Shown here piece after piece: positions 43,955-54,671 of a DNA stretch of 64,000 nt. How positions within the stretch are numbered: the stretch's first letter is position 1; each line of letters begins with the position of its first letter. The DNA comes from Viridothelium virens (Eukaryota > Ascomycota > Dothideomycetes > Trypetheliales > Trypetheliaceae). Below the pieces are notes generated by a model, which had not been told where the DNA came from, did not search any database, and saw nothing but the letters and a program-made list of their open reading frames with translations. The DNA lies in assembly GCA_010094025.1 (NCBI GenBank), contig ML991809.1, positions 186,001 through 250,000 of the forward strand, written 5' to 3'. Made by a program: the position numbers and the translations under genes.

Positions 43955-45510
43955 CTAATGCCATACGAATATGCGTGCATCATCCGATCGCCACGACTTC
44001 TCGGTTTCCTGAAAGTGCTGCTTTAAATGCGACAACTTCTCCGTAACATCCTCAATCTCATTGTGGATCTCGGCGTAATAATCGTTTTGTTCGACTATCA
44101 CCCACTCTCGTTGAAGCTCTTCCGCTTCAGCACGGGTCAAGAGTGTTAGAGGTGGTGGTGTCTCAAACGAACACTCAGACCTCGGAAAAGCGACTCGCCT
44201 ACGACTTTGCGATATTTGAAAGAGTCGCAGGGCTTTCAAATTTGAGAACTCGCGCAGTTCATTCAGTAGCCTGAACCAGGTGCATCCTCTGACAAGAGTA
44301 CAATTGACTAGCACAAGTGACTGGAGCGTGCTCTTATGGAGCCTCAGGAAATGGACAAATGTGGGGCAAGGGTCACCACCGCTGGACATGCTTCTCAGAT
44401 CCACCTCCACCCTTATAAGGACGAGCTCGCGGAGATGCCCTAGCTCCACATGGCGATAGATACTCCGGAAGAGACGGACGGTATCTTGCCAATGATCAAA
44501 CTGGAGGTGGAGACGCTCGAGATTCGGCATCCGTTGCAGAAACCTGGAAGTGATGCTGTTCCATTCATCTCCATAAAATTCTGTAGAGGTCAGTTGCAAT
44601 TCTTGAGCCGTGGATCTGAAGAGAGGGAAAATTCAGCCTCATGACCTTGAATGGGAACAAACTCACGTTTGAGCGCTCGGTCCCGCGTACTAAGGTAGAG
44701 TCGTAGGCATCGCAGACTCTCCAGTCCCGGAGTGAGTGGAATTGGCAACGCCAGCTCTTGCACAGCAACTCCGTAATACTCTTGATCACTTAAAAAGGTC
44801 GATGGAAGTTGTGTAAGAAATTGAGACAGACGGACACCACTGAGCCCGATGGCACTCAAAACGATGGAAGTGTTGCGCGACAGATAATGCGAGCCAAACT
44901 TGTGGATGCTTGGGCATTCACCGCTCCCAATTCCCGGGAACTCCACTTCGACCACTGAAAGGTTTGGCAAATTCGAAAAAGCCTTTGTAAGCATGGCCGA
45001 GTCTAGTCCAGACCTTTCGGTGTAGCCCCGATCGATGGTACTCATTCTCCCAGCAGACAGGACAGACCCGGCCCACAATTTGTTCTGATTAGGAGATAAG
45101 GGGTTATTCATGTACATCTGGGCGAAGTGAACGTCCCATATGAAAGGTGGTTCGGAGCATAAGACCACTTTGTGAATGGCGGCAGCAAATTCCGGCAGCT
45201 GAGAAATCTGCAACAACCTGCTGAGAGATCTGTACGAAATGCTGAAACTGCGTTCTCGAAATACCGTTTTCAGGAATTCATGTTTTGTCGCGGCATTGAG
45301 GGTTCGGCAGGTCAGTCTCAAGGATGCAAAGCTTTCCAAGCGTCGATTTCTTGGGCCATACAGATTTGCAAAGTGCATTCCGCCGACCGTTGGGGTGAAG
45401 TGGCTCAGACAGTGAGCTCCTATTAGTGCAAGAAGTTCGGGTGCCAGCGCCATCAGACCTTTGGGGCTCGCCTCGAGCTTCGAGGGAGATGGTGAAAGAG
45501 AGTCCTCCAT
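43955..45510 (-). CDS. F-box-like / LRR-type protein
   Basis: Exons 45510-44667 and 44580-43955 join in phase 1 (donor GTGAGT, CTGAC branch, CTACAG acceptor) to give 489 residues. Near the N-terminus ALAPELLALIGAHCL followed by LRLTCRTLNAATKHEF fits a degenerate F-box helix bundle. The rest contains irregular leucine-rich segments (NLSVVEVEFPGI, NLERLHLQFDHW, LRELVLIRVEVDL, LQSLVLVNCTLV, LKALRLFQI), as in fungal F-box proteins with LRR-like recognition domains for SCF ubiquitin ligases. The C-terminal 60 residues form a charged coiled coil. The ATG at 45510 is the first in frame; the frame is open 28 codons further only from a TTG. Target unknown. Confidence 0.7.
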
Positions 45511-46447
45511 GGCGCATTCGTAGTCTGGTATTGAGTTCCAAATCGTCTCAATCTGCCGTGTAAAATATTGTTGAATTGGTTCAAGATGTCGCAAGGATTC
45601 GTGCTATGGGACTTCTTCGAATCTGCTATGTACCTCCCTGGTACGTCCCTACCTGCAACTAAGGAGTGGTGGAAGTCGCATGGAAGCGCAGGTGGAAGGG
45701 GATGGATTGAGAAATCTTGGCAAGTCATACCTTGCCTTAAAAAAACTGCCTCTGACTTGAAATCTATTGCGATCCTTTCAGATAAAAATAAAACTGGAAT
45801 AGAAAATCAGAGAAGGTTCTTTTTCTTGACAGATACTTCTTCGATATCCCAGTAATCGGTTTTTCTGACCTCCTGAACGGACTTTACGGAAGGGACCCTA
45901 GACCTGGACAAAGTCAAAACATTTGGTTATGTCTAATAATACTAACATCTAATATTTTACTCCTTGATGGGAACGACCGCTGGTGATGGCGGCCTGCGTC
46001 TCGAGTTGGTAAACCCCACTAGGCTACAGAGCAGAGAACAAACAACCAATTATCACAGCCTGACGTGATCTACGAAGGGGTTGTCCAAAAGTATTCTCCA
46101 GCTAATGTTCCCAACCCGCATAACCTAAGGCCCTCAATACGGATCTTACTCATGAGATCAAATTGTGGGTAAAGTCCGATATTGACAGGACTCGGAGATA
46201 TGCGACGTGAATTGGAGTTTGACAGGCCTCTAGAAACTCTCCTCGGAAGGATAAAGCTCAATGCGGCATCACAGTTGCCAATGCTGGGTACGTTGTGGCT
46301 CGGTTGTTCTGAGTTGGGCCTGATGTAGGATCGTAGATTTTGTATGCAGATCGCCTTCATATGCATCTAGCTTGGAGCTAATCTTCGCGAGCATTCAATT
46401 CCGATGCTACTAGACACTCAAACGCCGGAGAACAGTGACTCTGAAAA
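45511..46447. other. Intergenic region
   Basis: 0.94 kb between the F-box-like gene and RPL9. Plus-strand frame 45568-45855 and minus-strand frame 46070-46366 lack motifs or splice context; nothing supported. Confidence 0.35.
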
Positions 46448-47213
46448 CTATGCGTCTTCCTGAATGTGACCCCTCTCCGAAACGTACAGACCATCCAAGA
46501 ACTGTAAATGACATCAGCACAACACTCGCAAAAATCGGTAATCTTACATACCTTCCGAATATCCTTGTTCCTCACTCTGCAAACTTGCTGGATATCTGCC
46601 GCACTTTGTGACACATCCTCCAGCGAATTGCCCATGAGCAGCAGCTCATCCTTCTGCGCCTTACTCGTTTCCACATCCACACCCGGTTGCATAGTCACGC
46701 GCCTGACAATCTTCTCGCCAATGAAGTTTCGAATCTCAACCTCCCAGAGCCCGGTCTCGTTGTTCTTATCTAAATTGACGTTGATGGGGAAGTGAGCATA
46801 GACGTAGCGCATCTTGTACTTGAAGCCTTTCGTGACGCCGATGATCAGGTTATTGATGATGGTACGGACGGTTCGTAGGGTTGCGACGTTTTTGCGGGCG
46901 CCATGGTGGAGTTCAATATTGATGATGTTCTTCTTGGGATTCGTGAAGGAAACTGCGAGATGACCAAGGTTCTTGGTAAGTTTTCCTGCGGCACCATTAG
47001 TATTGAGCATTTTTGTACGCTTTGAGAAGAGTGGGGTGGCCAATTCGCGCACCTCGAGGGCCTTCGACGGTAACGTTTCTTGTCTTAATGGAGACCTTAA
47101 CTGTGAGAACTTGTCAGTATATGCTGTGTCCAAAAATGCTAATTGGATTATCAAGCGTGCCACATACCACCCTCTGGCACCTCCAGCGACTCTTGTGAAT
47201 AAATGTACTTCAT
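46448..47213 (-). CDS. RPL9: 60S ribosomal protein L9 (uL6)
   Basis: Exons 47213-47168, 47100-47053, 46985-46552 and 46501-46448 give 193 residues, the family's usual length. The protein begins MKYIYSQESLEVPEG and continues VKVSIKTRNVTVEGPRGKLT, then VRTIINNLIIGVTKGFKYKM, RYVYAHFPINV, VRRVTMQPGV and SAADIQQVCRVRNKDIRK. The last exon gives FLDGLYVSERGHIQEDA. uL6 lies near the sarcin-ricin loop of the large subunit. Exons 1 and 2 are 46 and 48 nt. All introns are 50-70 nt with consensus sites. Confidence 0.95.
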
Positions 47214-47817
47214 CTTGACGGCAAGATCGAGGAATGAAGGTCGTTGATCGTCTCGAGAATTGAAGCCTTCTGCAACGCTCAAAATTCGGCCGGTGCCGCT
47301 AAGCGAGTGGGATGTCACCGGTGCCGGAAAAACGCTACGCCGTCATAATGATCTATAGCTGCTCACACTGCCTGACCAGCACCTTGAATATCGTAGGTAA
47401 GATCTGCCGAGGTCCCACTAGTCGCCAAGAAAAGGCATGTGGAATCAAGAGCCGCAAATTGATCATGCTTACTAGGTAAATAAGTAAAGCTATGTCCTCT
47501 AACAATACATGAAGACTCCGTTGGCTTCAGTGCCCGCTAGCTCATTCCGTACACAATGCCTGGGCTGCATTTTAGCAAACTGCCGTTCATTGCAAGTGTC
47601 ATTTCAGCGATTCTATATCAGAAGCGCTTTGAGCGCGAGAAGTTATTGTACAGTTGAGCATAGGGATATATGTAATCCCGCTCTAGAGAGTGGCGCCTCT
47701 CTTCTGTCATGAACCACCAAGTTCAATGCATGTAATAAACATTACGCAGCATCAGTCGTGACACCATAGAGCGTGCATAATCTAGAATGGAAAATAGAAG
47801 GTTAGATTGTGCGAAAA
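47214..47817. other. RPL9 promoter and glutaredoxin 3' region
   Basis: 0.6 kb, no coding frame of interest. Presumably the RPL9 promoter plus the 3' untranslated region of the glutaredoxin gene. Confidence 0.4.
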
Positions 47818-48741
47818 TTAGCGCATAGACCTCTTTGCCTTCCTTCTCATCTCTGGCTTAGTCTCCTCTTTCCTCAGCTCAGCCGTCATTATTCTCTTCC
47901 CACCCATACTCTTGACTGTCTCCATGATGGAACCCTTGCCATCATCAAGCGCGGCAACGTCATCGCCTCCACCAATGCTCTTGCCATTGATCAGAACATT
48001 TGGCACCGTCTTGCGACCAGTCATCTTGCCCAAAGCTGTTTGCAATAATTTGCCAAGAGGATGCTCGTCGAGCTCAACGACGTATGGTGCTGGTATGATT
48101 TTGTATTTCTCGACGAGGATATGTTTGGCTTTTTTCGAGAAGGGACAGTAGGTTTTCGAGAATATGATTACTGTATTTAGATTAGTTGAGGTTCAAGCTC
48201 AAACCAGTGGTGGGAACACAATTGACGCACTGGGACTTCGCTTTAAAATGCTGTTTAACTCCACTTCGACAGCATGTTCCTCTTCCGTTTCGTCCTTATC
48301 GGTAGTACTTGACCCTTTTTCTGTGTTACCAACTTTTGCGACACCTTCCTCAGTGTACTTGTCATCTTTCATCTTCTTCCGCCCTGCCACACTCTTCTCG
48401 CCCTCGCTGGAATCATCATCTTTCTTAGGCGCGATAATAGGCTTCTGGGCGGCTCCCTTCTCTCCTGTTATGGCATGCAATTTTTCCGCTTCAGTGGGAG
48501 GTTTCTCATCCTGGTCAGTGTTGACCTGGGCAATCTTCTCCCTGACTGCAATTCGTTGTTTGATCTCGAGGTCTGCTGCTTCTTGTCTGGCGGCTTTGGC
48601 CTTGCGATCGAGTGCTGCTACAGTCCTGGTGTAAAATTCGGAGGTTTGTGTTGATTGGGCGGCCGTCGTTATGTAAATAACCATAAGTATGGATACGACA
48701 ACTACAACGGCAATGCCCCTCACTCGCCGTTGGGAAAGCAT
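47818..48741 (-). CDS. Membrane-anchored glutaredoxin (Grx6/Grx7-like)
   Basis: Exons 48741-48231 and 48170-47818, joined at phase 1 with donor GTGCGT, give 287 residues. An N-terminal signal anchor (about 9-28, GIAVVVVVSILMVIYITTAA) is followed by a Lys/Glu-rich stalk and then the glutaredoxin domain: IIIFSKTYCPFSKKAKHIL with active site CPFS, VVELDEHPLGKLLQ, and the glutathione-binding segment VPNVLINGKSIGGGDD. The C-terminal tail is basic (MRRKAKRSMR). The single active-site Cys and the type II anchor match yeast Grx6 and Grx7 of the ER and Golgi, thought to manage protein glutathionylation or stress. The low-complexity stalk (residues about 80-155) is longer than in yeast. Confidence 0.88.
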
Positions 48742-50187
48742 GCTGGCGCGTCTGGGGACTGGTAGAGTGGAGACGACAAGGTATATATGCGGGAGGTGAT
48801 CGGTGGGGGAAGTGTCAACAGTCGACCCAGCTGGACTGGGCGCCTGATTGCTGACCTCCTTTTTAAGTTCTGGACTGGAACCCTCTGGTCTTCGTTTTGT
48901 TGTTCGACCCCGGCTAAATGATGACAGATATCAATATTGAGCGACGCCGCTCGATGCTATCAAGAGCTGCTGTCATGCGACAGCCATCTGGGGTTCTTGT
49001 ATTGCCCGGCGCAGCGCGAAATTGAGGGGCACAGGGACAGCGGGTTAGTCCTCAGTCCCAATATTGGCACGCCAAGCCTGTCGAGAACCAGCACTTTGCG
49101 GGGAAAACCAAGGGAGGATTTTCAGAAATGGTGATTCGAAAATTGAGGGATAGGATGAAATTTCTATGATTCGTTCAGAGTGGACGCGGCGGATGTCGTG
49201 CGTGCGCTTCATCCCTATTTTCTGCAGCAAGTTATCAATAGCAATGGCAGAGGCCAACAGATGCCCATGCTCTGCGCGACCTCGTCTAATCCTGGTCGGA
49301 TAGCTCTTCTTCTAGCGCGACCTTCTTAATGCGGTTGCTAACTCTGCCTGTTACTGACAGCGCGTTGTTTGGAGAAACGAAACAATGTTTTCTCACCAGG
49401 ATTCCCCCCGCACCTTCGTTCCAAGACCTGAAGCCAAATCGGCAGGCCTCCAGTCAGCCTTGGCAATAACCACTAGAGAAGACTCTTAAGTAAGCATGTA
49501 CTGTAAGGGTGATTTCTCGGCAATCGGTGAGCCGCAAGACCCTGCACCCCTAGACGACTGTCTCTTCCTGACCCAGGAACCCGGGACCAGAAGCAATCTT
49601 GCGTGTACGTACTTATCTAGGACGCCTAGGTACCAATGTTTTGTTTTCCTACGCCAACTCCGAGGACGAGGCGAGATATAAGCACGTGTGGAAGATCATT
49701 TTTCAAGGCAAGGCCGTAAGACGAGCGCCAGGCTCCACTTTGTTGGTAGACATCCCGTGCAAGATCTGTCCCTCGTTGTATGAGGCATTTTCCCATTGTC
49801 TCAACGCCGGGAGCAGCGGTGATAGTAATGGCTTGGCCATGACTTTCCCGTGGACCCTCTCTCTTCTCTTAGTCTCTTTCAATCCGGCCAATGTCAAGGC
49901 TTCGAACGCTGCTCGCCAGGAGATCACACCATGGTTGTGGTGGGGAGCCATGCCCATCACAAGCTGAAGGTGCACTCACGGCAGTACAAGAGCAAGGTCC
50001 ACTCCTCGTAGAAGCTTTTCCAAGATGAGAGTTCCAGCCTTCAATCAAGTTTAAATTTTTTTGCCTCGTACTTGCGCTGCAGTAGGCGACACCCAGTTGC
50101 GTGGGCGCCTGCATTTCTTGCTCTTCTTTGTCCCCCTCGAGTTCTGTTGCTTGTTTCGCTTCGTGCTTCAAGCAATTGGTAAGAGTC
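48742..50187. other. Divergent promoter between glutaredoxin and HAK genes
   Basis: 1.45 kb. Plus-strand frames 48937, 49496 and 49599 and minus-strand frame 49703-49975 have no motif. Long leader for the potassium transporter is likely. Confidence 0.4.
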
Positions 50188-53042
50188 ATGGCCAACAACG
50201 GAGAACACATCCACTTCGAAGATCACGTAGAACGTTCGGGAATCTCCAAAGTCAGAAGCAGAAGCGAAGCTCGTTCGGAACGCAGCAGGAGTTGGAGAAC
50301 ATCCCAGCAACCCCCTTCTGACGAAGAGAAAGAGGTTCGACCCATTTTCGAGGATGAAGTTCCCCCAGTTGAGGATCGTGACTTCAAACGCAGACAGGTT
50401 TGCAATTTTCCTATAGCCCTGATTCCGTGTGCCTAATATTAACCACCCTAGGTATTTCACGGTTGGACTCTGGCATGGTACGCTTTGCAGTTACTTTCCG
50501 AGGAAGGGCATGACTGAGCAATCATAGGCTAGCATACCAATCGACTGGTGTCATTTATGGAGACATTGGCACGAGTCCTCTCTACGTCTATTCATCCACG
50601 TTCTCTTCAGCGCCAAACCGCGATGATCTTCTAGGAGCCCTCTCTCTGATAATCTGGACCCTTACCCTAATTGTTTCTGTCAAATATATCCTCATCGTAC
50701 TCAGAGCTGACGACGAAGGCGAGGGTGGAACATTTGCGGTTTACAATCTACTTTCTCGCTATGTAAGGACCAGTCTAAAAGATATTCAGGGTTGAGTCCA
50801 ACCGGCTAATTGTAATTGCAGTGCAACATCGCCGTACGCGATCCGAAAAGCAGCAATACTGTGAAGTTTGAGCGGTATCAGAGTACTGAGTTGAAGCCAA
50901 GTAATCGTTCGGTTCGGTCATGGCTTGAGACAAGTCCGATCGCTCGTGCTTTCCTCAAAACTTTGGCAGTCTTTGGCGTCAGTCTGATCATGGCCGATGG
51001 TGTCCTCACGCCGGCCCAGTCCGTACTTGGCGCCATCCAGGGTAAGGCGACGCTTTCGGATTCTATATATAGTAGCTAATTTAGTGAATAGGTCTCGAAA
51101 TTGTGAAGCCAGATATCTCTACCGGGACAATAATTGGAGTTTCTTGCGCGATCCTTATCGTACTTTTCGCCGTTCAGCCTCTTGGAATTCACAGGATCGC
51201 AAGCGTATTTGCACCGATTGTTATCATTTGGCTGGCCTTCAATTTGTCATTTGGTATCTACGTAAGTGCAGATACGATGAACCGATTCAATCTTTCTGAA
51301 GAGTGCTGAAGTCATTTGTAGAATCTGGCCATGTATGATGGCGGCGTTCTGAAGGCTTTCTCTCCATACTTTGCGGGACTTTGGTTCATTAGAAATAAGA
51401 CTGAAGGTTGGAAGAATCTCGGTGGTATCCTCCTAGCTTTCACTGGTGTAGAAGCATTGTTTGCAGGTAGGTATCGATGTCCGAGTTACACCAGTCGTTG
51501 AGCTGACAAGAACACAGACTTGGGAGCTTTCAGCAGACGGTGCGATGCACAACTGCACTCACGTTCAAATATTCTAACAAGCTGAATAGGGCTGTCCAGA
51601 TTTCATGGCTATGCTTCGCATACCCATGTCTGCTATTCGCCTACATTGGACAAGCTGCGTATCTTGCAGTCAATCCGTCCGCGTACTCGAACCCATTCTT
51701 CAATACTGTGCCCCCAGGCATGTTCTGGCCATCACTAGTCGTCTCTATTCTAGCTGCCGTGGTCGCCAGTCAAGCGTTGATCACAAGTACCTTTCAATTA
51801 CTTTCGCAAGTCATGCACTCAAGCTACTTCCCACAGATAAAGATGATCTACACTAGTGAAAAACATCACGGTCAGGTGTATATCCCAATGGCGAACTGGC
51901 TCATGATGGTAGGTACTGTCGTTGTCACGGCCGTGTATAGCAACACGACCAGGCTTGGGCACGCCTATGGAGTTTGTGTCATTCTCGTGACATTCCTAAC
52001 AACAAAGTGAGAAGACCCCTGGTTCTTGTTCACAATCTGTTCCTCTTCCGAGCTGACATATTGTAGTATGATAACTCTAGTAGCACTTGTCGTATGGCGC
52101 TTGAATCCGTTATTGGTCTTCGTTGTCTGGCTGCCATTTGTCACGTTTGATGGCCTTTACCTGACCGCAGCACTTACTAAAGTACCTAACGGAGCTTGGT
52201 TCACCTTACTTCTTGCTGTGATTCTGGCCAGTATCTTCATCCTGTGGCGCTACGGCAAAGAATCCCAATGGAGCGCTGAAGGCAAGAATCGCTACAGGCT
52301 AGATTACCTTGTCGTCACCGATGACGACGGTAAGCCATATCTCAACGAAACATTTGGCGGTGGGGAACTCTCAACAATCAAAGGATTGGGCATCTTCTTC
52401 GACAAGGCTGGCGACTTGGTTCCCTCAGTCTATGAGCATTTCCTGCAAAAGTTTCAGGCCCATCCAGAAATCGTCGTTTTCCTGCACATGCGCGCGCTCT
52501 CCGTCCCGCACGTTTCCCCAGACGACCGCTTCTCCGTTACTGGCACCTCAATGGGCAACTGCTACCGTCTCATGATCCGCCACGGCTATAATGATCATGT
52601 CGTCACTCCTGACTTGGGCCGCCTCGTCTATCAGGAGCTGCGAAAAGCCGTTATTCAGGCAGGTGCCAGACTCGGCTCTTCATCATCGCCAAAATGTCAC
52701 AACTTGGTAGCTAAAGACGCTGCCAGCGAAGACGCTACCGAGATCAACGGTATGACGAGTTCCAGCTCGGATGTAATTCAGTCGGCAGTTGGTCCTCTAA
52801 CACAAGCTGCGGTCGATGCGCAAATCGCCCGTCGCTTGGCGGCGCTTGACGCGGCCTTTGCGACGCAGGTTGTATACATGCTAGGGAAGGAGCAGTTACG
52901 GATCACGCCCAGTAATAATATATTAAAGCGTACGTTGCTGGGTACGTTTCTGTTTATCAGGGAGAACACCAGAGCCAAAGTTGCCAGCCTGAAAGTACCT
53001 ATAGATAAGTTGGTCGAGGTGGGGTTTGTGAAGGAGATATAA
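50188..53042 (+). CDS. HAK1: High-affinity potassium transporter (KUP/HAK/KT family)
   Basis: Nine exons: 50188-50397, 50452-50477, 50528-50762, 50822-51041, 51092-51261, 51322-51466, 51518-51539, 51590-52006 and 52067-53042, giving 806 residues. Exons 2 and 7 are 26 and 22 nt. The KUP signature [15 protein letters not shown] opens the membrane domain. Other family motifs are [66 protein letters not shown] and [10 protein letters not shown]. About twelve transmembrane helices are followed by a long cytoplasmic C-terminus ([28 protein letters not shown]). It is a plasma-membrane K+/H+ symporter for uptake at low external potassium. An acidic/basic cytosolic N-terminus of about 75 residues precedes helix 1. 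Reading frame and every phase agree. Confidence 0.95.
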
Positions 53043-53918
53043 GGGATGGACAATTCGAGTTATATCAGATAGATTTGAAATTTTATACTCACCAATCCTG
53101 CTTCAGATCAACAGGATGCCTTGAATCAATGATGCAGTGTGAGCATGATCGAAGTTGAAAATCGAGAATCAATCAGAAAGGTAGGTCAGTCCAAATTATC
53201 CAAATCTCTCTGGACCTTTGCTTGTTCCTGTCAAATAGCATAGGGTTTCCAATTGATCACGGATGTAGGAGACGGGGGAAAAGGAGAGAAGATCCTTGGC
53301 GACTAGGGCTTGGAGCGAAAGTAGATAATTTGGAAGCGATATACAATAGTGAACACCTGTGCAGCTTGGATCGTCCAGATCTGAACTAATGGCTATTTCC
53401 TATTCCCTGATGCTTCATGTTTGTGGTGCTGGGAAAGTCCAACAGCGGTCGTCTAAGTTGGTGTATCTTCCCCGCTGGCTAAGGAGCTTCGAAATGGCTA
53501 TGTGGCTTCACTAATCTTAATTTAACATGGTTGTTCTGGATTTAGGAAGCTTCGACGTTAATATCGGTTTCTCTTCGTATACAGGAGCCGAAGTTACTCC
53601 CTCTTTTCTTTACGATCGCATGTGGGAAAGCCTCACACAACTACTCATAGGAGTGCCTAGCTTTCTTTTAACTTGTATTCAATAAATGGTTGGTGGAATG
53701 CCATACTTATGCTCGTAACATCTCGAGGGCATGCCCACGCTCGGCGCCGAAGCCTCTCAAACTCTGAAGCTCTGGGGTCCTGCCGCTCCATCGGCTTTGA
53801 ACGCTCGTGTTTGCCGTGAAGCACTGCAATGTATCTCGTTCCATGCTGTGTCCTAGCACCTTTACGTTCAATATCCAAGAAATGTCGCCAAGCTCTTATG
53901 CATCGTCCCTTGATCATT
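53043..53918. other. Tail-to-tail intergenic region
   Basis: 0.88 kb between the HAK and LSM8 stop codons, AT-rich in parts. The minus-strand frame 53657-53992 is a shadow. Confidence 0.4.
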
Positions 53919-54280
53919 TCACACGTGTTTCGTAGTGCCAACGACGCTTCCTCTGACCTGACTCCAATCGATGCTCGCATCCAGCTCTTCATCTACAAGT
54001 CCGCACGCAACCACATTCTCGCCCCGAATTATATAAAGACCATGATGAGCCTCTTCGCTGGGTTCTGGGTCCTCTGGAGGTCGGATAATACGTTCGATAG
54101 TATCACGGAGAACGAGGTTGGTGACCTGGTCGCAGGAGACAAGCTCGCCGATCAAAGTGCGGCCATCGGTAGTGAGCACGAGGACTTTTTCTAGAGAGCA
54201 AGTTAATCAGGAAGCTGGTAATGGCGCAAGTATGATTCATTGGGGCAGAGCTTACTATTTATGTAACCATTTAGAGCCAT
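53919..54280 (-). CDS. LSM8: U6 snRNA-associated Sm-like protein LSm8
   Basis: Exons 54280-54256 and 54190-53919 (phase 1) give 98 residues, usual for LSm8. Sm1 motif TTDGRTLIGELVSCDQVTN and Sm2 segment HGLYIIRGENVVACGLVDEE are both intact, followed by the family-specific DASIDWSQVRG and KHV C-terminus. The insertion ERIIRPPEDPEPSEE between Sm1 and Sm2 is typical of LSm8. LSm8 replaces LSm1 in the nuclear LSm2-8 ring that binds the U6 snRNA 3' tail and chaperones splicing. The first exon is 25 nt and the intron 65 nt. Divergent from the HET gene across 391 bp. Confidence 0.93.
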
Positions 54281-54671
54281 CTTGAGGCACGCTGATGCTC
54301 TATCACCAATCAACAAGTCGTCAGTCCAGTGTCGCAGGAAAGGGCACGTAGTTAACCGATGGATGAACAGGACAGTATAGACGTCGCGCCGTGAGACGCG
54401 TTTGCGGATGGCTCGGGGAGGTGTCCGAAAAAATATTGCCCACAACGTAAATGCTCTACTCCGTACCACCAGGCCGAACTTACAGGGTACCTCCTCCTAC
54501 TGCCCTGTTCGCTGAGTGTCGTAGTATGTCTTTGGGAGCAAGTGTGTGTTCGGCCCAGCTTCGGCTCAGCCTCCGCGGTGCCTGTATCGCTACTGCTTTG
54601 ACAACACTGTTGTATCGTAGGATCGTTGTTTTAGCCTCTGGAAGCTGGTGCTATTTTGCTCATCCATCAGT
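54281..54671. other. Divergent promoter between LSM8 and the HET gene
   Basis: 391 bp with no coding feature; short frames are shadows. Confidence 0.4.
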
